Below are positions 59,645-64,000 of a stretch of DNA of 64,000 bases, one piece after another. How positions within the stretch are numbered: the first letter of the stretch is position 1; each line of letters starts with the position of its first letter. The stretch is taken from positions 3,306,501 to 3,370,500 of the forward strand of contig WPIO01000043.1 of assembly GCA_009760855.2 (NCBI GenBank), read 5' to 3'. A program made the position numbers and the translations under genes. The DNA is from Cristatella mucedo (lineage: Eukaryota; Bryozoa; Phylactolaemata; Cristatellidae). Under the pieces are notes generated by a model, which saw only the letters and a program-made list of their open reading frames with translations, was not told where the DNA came from and ran no database searches.

Positions 59645-59855
59645 CTTCCATGCTACTCACTACTCACTACCTCGACTGCTCTCCTGACTCTACGATGCTT
59701 CCCAATTTCTCTTTGTTGCGTGAGACAAAGTCTGTTAGCTACCGAATGCATACCGAAAGCCGCTGAGGCTGTGAGTGCACTGTGAAAACTCTCTTGCGTA
59801 ACACCCACATAGTCTTTCTGGCTTTGTGGAGTTACAGGCGAAGATACATGATAAT
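59645..59855 (+). mobile_element. LINE-B 3' tail
   Basis: Contains tctttgttgcgtgagacaaa, taccgaatgcataccgaaag and ggctttgtggagttacaggc. Confidence 0.8.
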
Positions 59856-59994
59856 TAATAGCGCCCTTCTCTGCAGCAAGGAAGGTAATACTAATATATA
59901 CTTAAGATTAATAATAATATATAACAATAATAATTAATAATATATGCTATAATTAATAGCGCCCTTGTCTGCAGCAAGAAAGGTAATACTAATA
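59851..59994. repeat. direct duplication, about 45-bp units 99 bp apart
   Basis: taattaatagcgcccttctc and tgcagcaaggaaggtaatac recur with two changes at about 59950-59994. AT-rich DNA separates them. Confidence 0.85.
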
Positions 59995-60059
59995 ACAGCA
60001 ATACAACTAATAAAAAATTATTGCGGAGTATCTAGGCAATATTTATCAATTTTTTTTTA

Positions 60060-60990
60060 GAAATTACAAGGAGCTGTGAAGAAAGAATGCGAATTGATTA
60101 ATGATGGTATTCGCAATGCTAGCAAACATGAGCGAACTTGGGACGATGCACGCGAACTCAGAGAAAATGTTTTGAGGAACAGGTGCGCTTTTAGCATCTG
60201 TTTAAATGTCGCAGAGTTGGAGGATGACGTGACTTCAGTCGGCAATGAGTTTATGGTCTAAAAACTAAAGGCACATTCTCCAAAGGCTTTGTAATTGGTT
60301 CGCAGCACAGCTAAATGATATTTATACAAATAATAATGATAGATCTGTATAACTTAAAAACACACCTATTTAGGACAGCATTTAGTGGGTCCCTGTGATT
60401 CGTCCTTGATGTGCTTATGCGTGCTGACACTGTGCATGCTGCCACTAACCACATTTTGCATGCTGACCCTGTGCATGTCACCCCTAACCATATTATTCAA
60501 TTTGTTTGTTTTTCAAGCATGATTTTACTTACTATTCTATTGCATATCACTTTGCAGCAAATGTAAAGCGCCTAGAAAGAGATTAAGTTCTCTGAGGGCG
60601 CTTTATCAAGTGCAATATTATTATTATTATTATTGGCTCCCTCAGAAAAATTAATCTATAATTAGGAAATTTCCAGTTTATACAAACGACCGAGTTATAC
60701 GATGCCTGGCCTGAATGGGAAGCAGTTAAAATAGGTAAGCTGGTGCATGAGAGTAAAGTGACCTAATAGCAAGTGGCAAAACGTTGAAGCCAATAAGCTA
60801 TTCGGAAGGCATTGCTGGTTGGTAAGAAGCGGCGTAATTTGGCAACTGTAACGCTCGCGACAGTCGAGCGTCGGGGCTTCGGAGTTATGCAGCAGCAACT
60901 GCGAGCGCCCCCTTTCATTGGCCAGGAGGTCCGCGAGCTGGGAGTTGCAGAAGTCGTGACGGCGTCTAATACATTGTAGATCTAGCCGTT
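60060..60990 (-). mobile_element. old LINE-A-like copy split by a young one
   Basis: Reverse. The left part (60060-60345) has ttttagcatctgtttaaatg and cattctccaaaggctttgta; the right part (60637-60990) has acgatgcctggcctgaatgg and gttgcagaagtcgtgacg. A young + strand LINE-A end sits between. Confidence 0.65.
60350..60637 (+). mobile_element. young LINE-A 3' end, nested
   Basis: Begins aaaaacacacctatttagga, carries the full 3' UTR and hairpin, and ends in an ATT tail. Nested in the old reverse copy. Confidence 0.85.
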
Positions 60991-61067
60991 CTTCAAAATT
61001 AGCAGTCCCGAGGTCTGCAATAAGGAAGGTAATCTGTCAGAACGCCGCTTTTCCACGGAGCCAATGG

Positions 61068-61200
61068 TACACTTTGATTCATTTGTATAGCGAGCGCGCT
61101 AGGAGAGCTTAATCTCTATTCAGGCACTTCATATATGCCACGGGGCTCGAGCCTACGACCTCGGCCAGGGGCGACCACCTTACCCACTGGGCCAAACCGA
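61068..61200 (-). repeat. SINE-C copy, reverse
   Basis: Contains ttcatttgtatagcgagcgc, ctctattcaggcacttcata, ggctcgagcctacgacctc and cttacccactgggccaaacc. Confidence 0.78.
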
Positions 61201-61204
61201 TAGC

Positions 61205-61362
61205 AACAGTATAACCGCTCAGGTTCGACCCAGGGGTAAGGTGCTCACCTTTGGTGACCGAAGTCGTGGGCTTGAGCCCAGCGGCAAATATGAAGCGCCT
61301 GGATAGAGATTAAATTCTCTTAGGATGCTGTACAAATGAATTATATTTATTTATGTGTAATA
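61205..61362 (+). repeat. SINE-C copy, forward, head-to-head with its neighbour
   Basis: Contains aggggtaaggtgctcacctt, gtgggcttgagcccagcg, agattaaattctcttaggat and aaatgaattatatttattta. Confidence 0.78.
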
Positions 61363-61589
61363 ATAAAAACCACTGATGCTGGCTTACTCAATTGAGATTC
61401 AGTAGATCGTAGGCCGCCAACTAAAAGCAAGATACACAATACAAGTCTCGATAAACAGTTTTTTCAATGTAACACTATTCATTAAAGTTAAGCGTCAAGC
61501 TACCCAAAATTGAAATCGAGTACATATATAACGATGAAACCGTGCACACTGACATGCCAGAAGAGACAATAGTGGTGTCCTTACTAGTT

Positions 61590-61760
61590 TGCGAAACGTG
61601 ATGGCACACTAGGTGAGGCGGTCTCTTTTAATAGCCTTGGTGTCGAGGTCGTGGGTTCGAATCCTGCGGTAGGCGATTATTTATTACCACTGCAAGCGGT
61701 TGTGATAGCCGTAAACGCAATTTTTGCTGTATAAAAAAGGCAGCTAAATAAGCTAGTATT
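61590..61760 (+). repeat. SINE-D copy
   Basis: A-box-like gatggcacactaggtgaggc, B-box gtgggttcgaatcctgc, core gcgattatttattaccactg, end ggcagctaaataagctagta. Confidence 0.82.
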
Positions 61761-61764
61761 TTGG

Positions 61765-62755
61765 GGCTGTGACGCTCTTTAAGAGGCGCAGAAATATTGT
61801 TAACAACGCGTTGTGCGGTCTCGAGGCTTCGTTTAATGTCATATAGCGACAATATGTTAAGGTCTGACCGTTTTACGACCGGACTCAGAAAGCTTGAGAG
61901 TGTCACCGATAGCTTTCAGAAAATTTCGTGCAGGAGCTCGTTAGCCGAGGAGTCCAAGAAATGATAAATTTCAAGACCTCTCTGCGAGCATTTTCTAGGG
62001 TATTAGTCTCCAGAGGGGAAAGCGGATGTGCACTCCGCTGCCTACCAAAACCGCGAACCAATATGACGGCTATGCGCTCAGCATTCTGGGAAATCGGCTG
62101 CAGGAGTTGCCGAGCGATCGCACGCACAAAGCTTACATTACCCTTTGTAGCAAATGTAAAGCGCCTAGGAAGAGATTGAGTTCACTGAGGGCGCTTTGTC
62201 AAGTGCATTAGTATTATTGCCCACGGGCTACTCGAGCTTTACGCAGGAGAAAAAAAGCTGGAATTTTAAAGGGCTACCGGTGGTGGCTAACGTAGGCGCA
62301 AAAAAATCCTCGTTTTTTTGTAATTCTTTTATTTTTTAATGAGTGCTTCTCTCGGTGACGTCACAGCTCGTCCAATAGTGTAGCATTGGCTGCTTAGCAA
62401 CAACGCATGCAATGCAAGCCAGAATAAAAAAGACGAGTTCAGTAGGACAAGTAAATGAAATCTGACCAAAGCAGAAGCTGAAAATTGATGGATGCAAGAT
62501 CTTTGAAGGTATTCGCCGCAGCCGGAGGATAGTTCAAGACTTTTGGGGCAAACGAGCTAGCTGAAGGTTCAATCGCCATAAGAATTAAATTCGGGGCGAG
62601 AGACCAAGAGATGACTAAATGCTAAAGAGTGGGTCGGGCGAGTTCGCACTTGCAAGGAGCAACGTTGTTGGATAGGTTAACTATAGGGCTATGGAATAAA
62701 GCGACGTATAATACTAACAGGAGACCTGTAATGCAATTGGGTTAGGAATTGCACC
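61765..62755. other. intergenic, one LINE-A 3' end
   Basis: A LINE-A end lies at 62130-62215 (tgtagcaaatgtaaagcgcc, ctgagggcgctttgtcaag). The rest is unrecognised. Confidence 0.45.
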
Positions 62756-62980
62756 TTTCACTTCCGGTTCTATGTGGTACTTTTATGGGATGCTTTCTTT
62801 CTTATAAGTGAAAACTTGCACTGAGTGTCTTTTATAGCTAGAGCATCTGTTGGCTAAAGTCGGTTGACTACTGATTGCGTAAACCGCTCAGGCATCGAGT
62901 GTGCTATGAAAAACTTTCCTCCTCAACACCCACCTAGTCTTTGTGGCTTTGTGTGTGGCGATACAGACGGAGATATATGC
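62755..62980 (+). mobile_element. degenerate LINE-B 3' tail
   Basis: Contains gttggctaaagtcggttgac, aaaccgctcaggcatcgagt and cctagtctttgtggctttgt, followed by a GCAT run. Confidence 0.6.
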
Positions 62981-63289
62981 ATATGCATGCATGCATGCAT
63001 GCATGCCTTCACAGCGCTCTCCTTATGAATATGTAAAAGACCTAAACACTCCCCAGTAAAGTATATAGCGTATTCCGGTAGCCAAGAATTTTTCCCGGTG
63101 ATGTCAAACCCTGACATTTATTGGCAGTGACGGGACATTGCCTGAAGTGCGACAGCATGCAGCCTATTAGTTGTTTTGGCTAACTTGACCAGTGACTAGA
63201 TCTTTCATTCAAATAGTGTGAAACAGCTTAGAAAATATGTGACAGTATTTTATTTGAATTATCCTGATTCAACTGTGCAAAGGGGATGA

Positions 63290-63458
63290 AATTGTATGCT
63301 GACCCTTTGCACGTTACCCCTAACCATGTTATTCATATTGGTTATCAAGCAAGATACCACTCACCATTCGATCATGTTTCCTTTGCAGCAAATATTAAGC
63401 GCCTAGAAAGAGATTGAGTTCTCTAAGGGCACTTTATCAGGTGTATTATTATTAAATG
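63290..63458 (+). mobile_element. LINE-A 3' end
   Basis: Contains gtatgctgaccctttgcacg, acccctaaccatgttattca, gcgcctagaaagagattgag and a short ATT tail. Confidence 0.8.
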
Positions 63459-63692
63459 ACTATTGGTGTTAACTGGCGCAGCCTACCATATTCTCAGCAA
63501 GCCTCAAAGGAAACTCTTAGTTGTCAAAGGGCAAAGGTCGCGGTTGTGACTGCTTAACACAGTGGGACCTGGGCAGCTTCGCCTCATTCGCCTCATAAAG
63601 ATGCTTCTCATTTGGCCACAGTGCGCTGCTTAAACGACTCGTTAGCCGTGCTTTAGGGTGCGTCAACAGCATATATTTTACGCGGCTGAGAG

Positions 63693-63813
63693 ATCAAACG
63701 CTGTTTCTCTGCTTTTTGGGAGTGCAAAGCTGCAGCACGTGATCGGAAGGAGCTGCCCAATTTTTCCAAGCACATGCAGCTCTCGGATCGGATGGGGTGG
63801 AATGAAGGGAATC
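63693..63813 (+). CDS. possible exon of an unidentified gene
   Basis: An open frame between an AG (63691-63692) and a strong donor (GGGAATC|GTAAGT). It encodes CFSAFWECKAAARDRKELPN and FSKHMQLSDRMGWNEGN, a mixed, protein-like composition with a C-x6-C pair. An alternative start after the AG at 63721-63722 would give a shorter exon. It sits upstream of RAD51AP1 on the opposite strand, so the partner exons would lie beyond the window. No family recognised. Confidence 0.35.
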
Positions 63814-63969
63814 GTAAGTCAAAAGTTTGCAAACTGTTTTGTATCCAGTGAGGTTTAGTTAACAATTAAATGCCGTGGCTGCATCTAGCTCAATCAAGTT
63901 GTGATCCGTAGGTAATTGAGAATACCGTGGTGGCAGAACATAATCTGCAGAAGGAGTGCCAAGCCATTT

Positions 63970-64000
63970 TAAAAATATAACTCATCTGTATAGCGCCATA
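63970..64000 (-). repeat. SINE-C end cut by the window edge
   Basis: aactcatctgtatagcgcca is the reverse-oriented SINE-C 3' end; the rest lies outside. Confidence 0.55.

Noticed and set aside
60060-60180. + strand exon-like segment after a poly-T acceptor (KKECELINDGIRNASKHE)
   Set aside because: It aligns, with the sequence that follows, to the antisense of the LINE-A 3' region.

Overview
This is nuclear DNA from an animal, most likely an invertebrate. The genes are split by spliceosomal introns, the two recognisable genes are animal kinase and DNA-repair genes, and most of the window is debris of CR1/L2-group LINEs, tRNA-derived SINEs and long microsatellites. Nothing in the sequence places the species more precisely. 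There are no bacterial operons, CRISPR arrays or phage genes.

Two genes are firmly identified. (1) The 3' half of a NEK10 kinase gene lies on the + strand at 64-7677 as seven exons. They run from kinase helix C through HRD, DFG and the two conserved C-terminal NEK10 blocks to the stop codon. All splice phases fit, and the coding total is 2250 nt (749 codons plus stop). The gene starts upstream of the window. (2) A complete-looking RAD51AP1 gene lies on the - strand as only three coding exons at 59038-58797, 44694-44496 and 22492-21692. It encodes about 413 residues and is spread over 37 kb. Its two introns (14 kb and 22 kb) hold most of the transposon debris. The two genes converge.

Less certain coding pieces are a small - strand gene near 9.3-10.0 kb, an isolated + strand exon at 18.9 kb, a possible + strand exon at 63.7 kb, and an open frame just 3' of NEK10. 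None of these could be named.

Layout: 0-7.7 kb NEK10; 7.7-11.5 kb GC-rich with the small gene, a minisatellite and a perfect hairpin; 11.6-18.6 kb LINE-A copies, GC-rich unclassified DNA, a second hairpin and GA/G-rich repeats; 18.6-21.7 kb the isolated exon and old LINE pieces; 21.7-59 kb RAD51AP1 with LINE-A and LINE-B, SINE-C and SINE-D, an inverted satellite array (48.8-50.9 kb), an AT palindrome with 83-bp arms (51.7 kb) and a roughly 72-unit CAG repeat (55.2-55.4 kb); 59-64 kb a probable promoter region followed by more LINE and SINE copies. 'LINE-A', 'LINE-B', 'SINE-C', 'SINE-D' and 'repeat E' are working names used only here.

The mobile elements appear linked: the 3' end of SINE-C resembles the 3' hairpin of LINE-A, which suggests SINE-C uses LINE-A machinery. 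Several nested insertions give relative ages. No wholly new gene system was found. The most unusual structures are the inverted satellite, the long AT palindrome, the two perfect 19-bp-arm hairpins and the very long CTG tract inside a DNA-repair gene.
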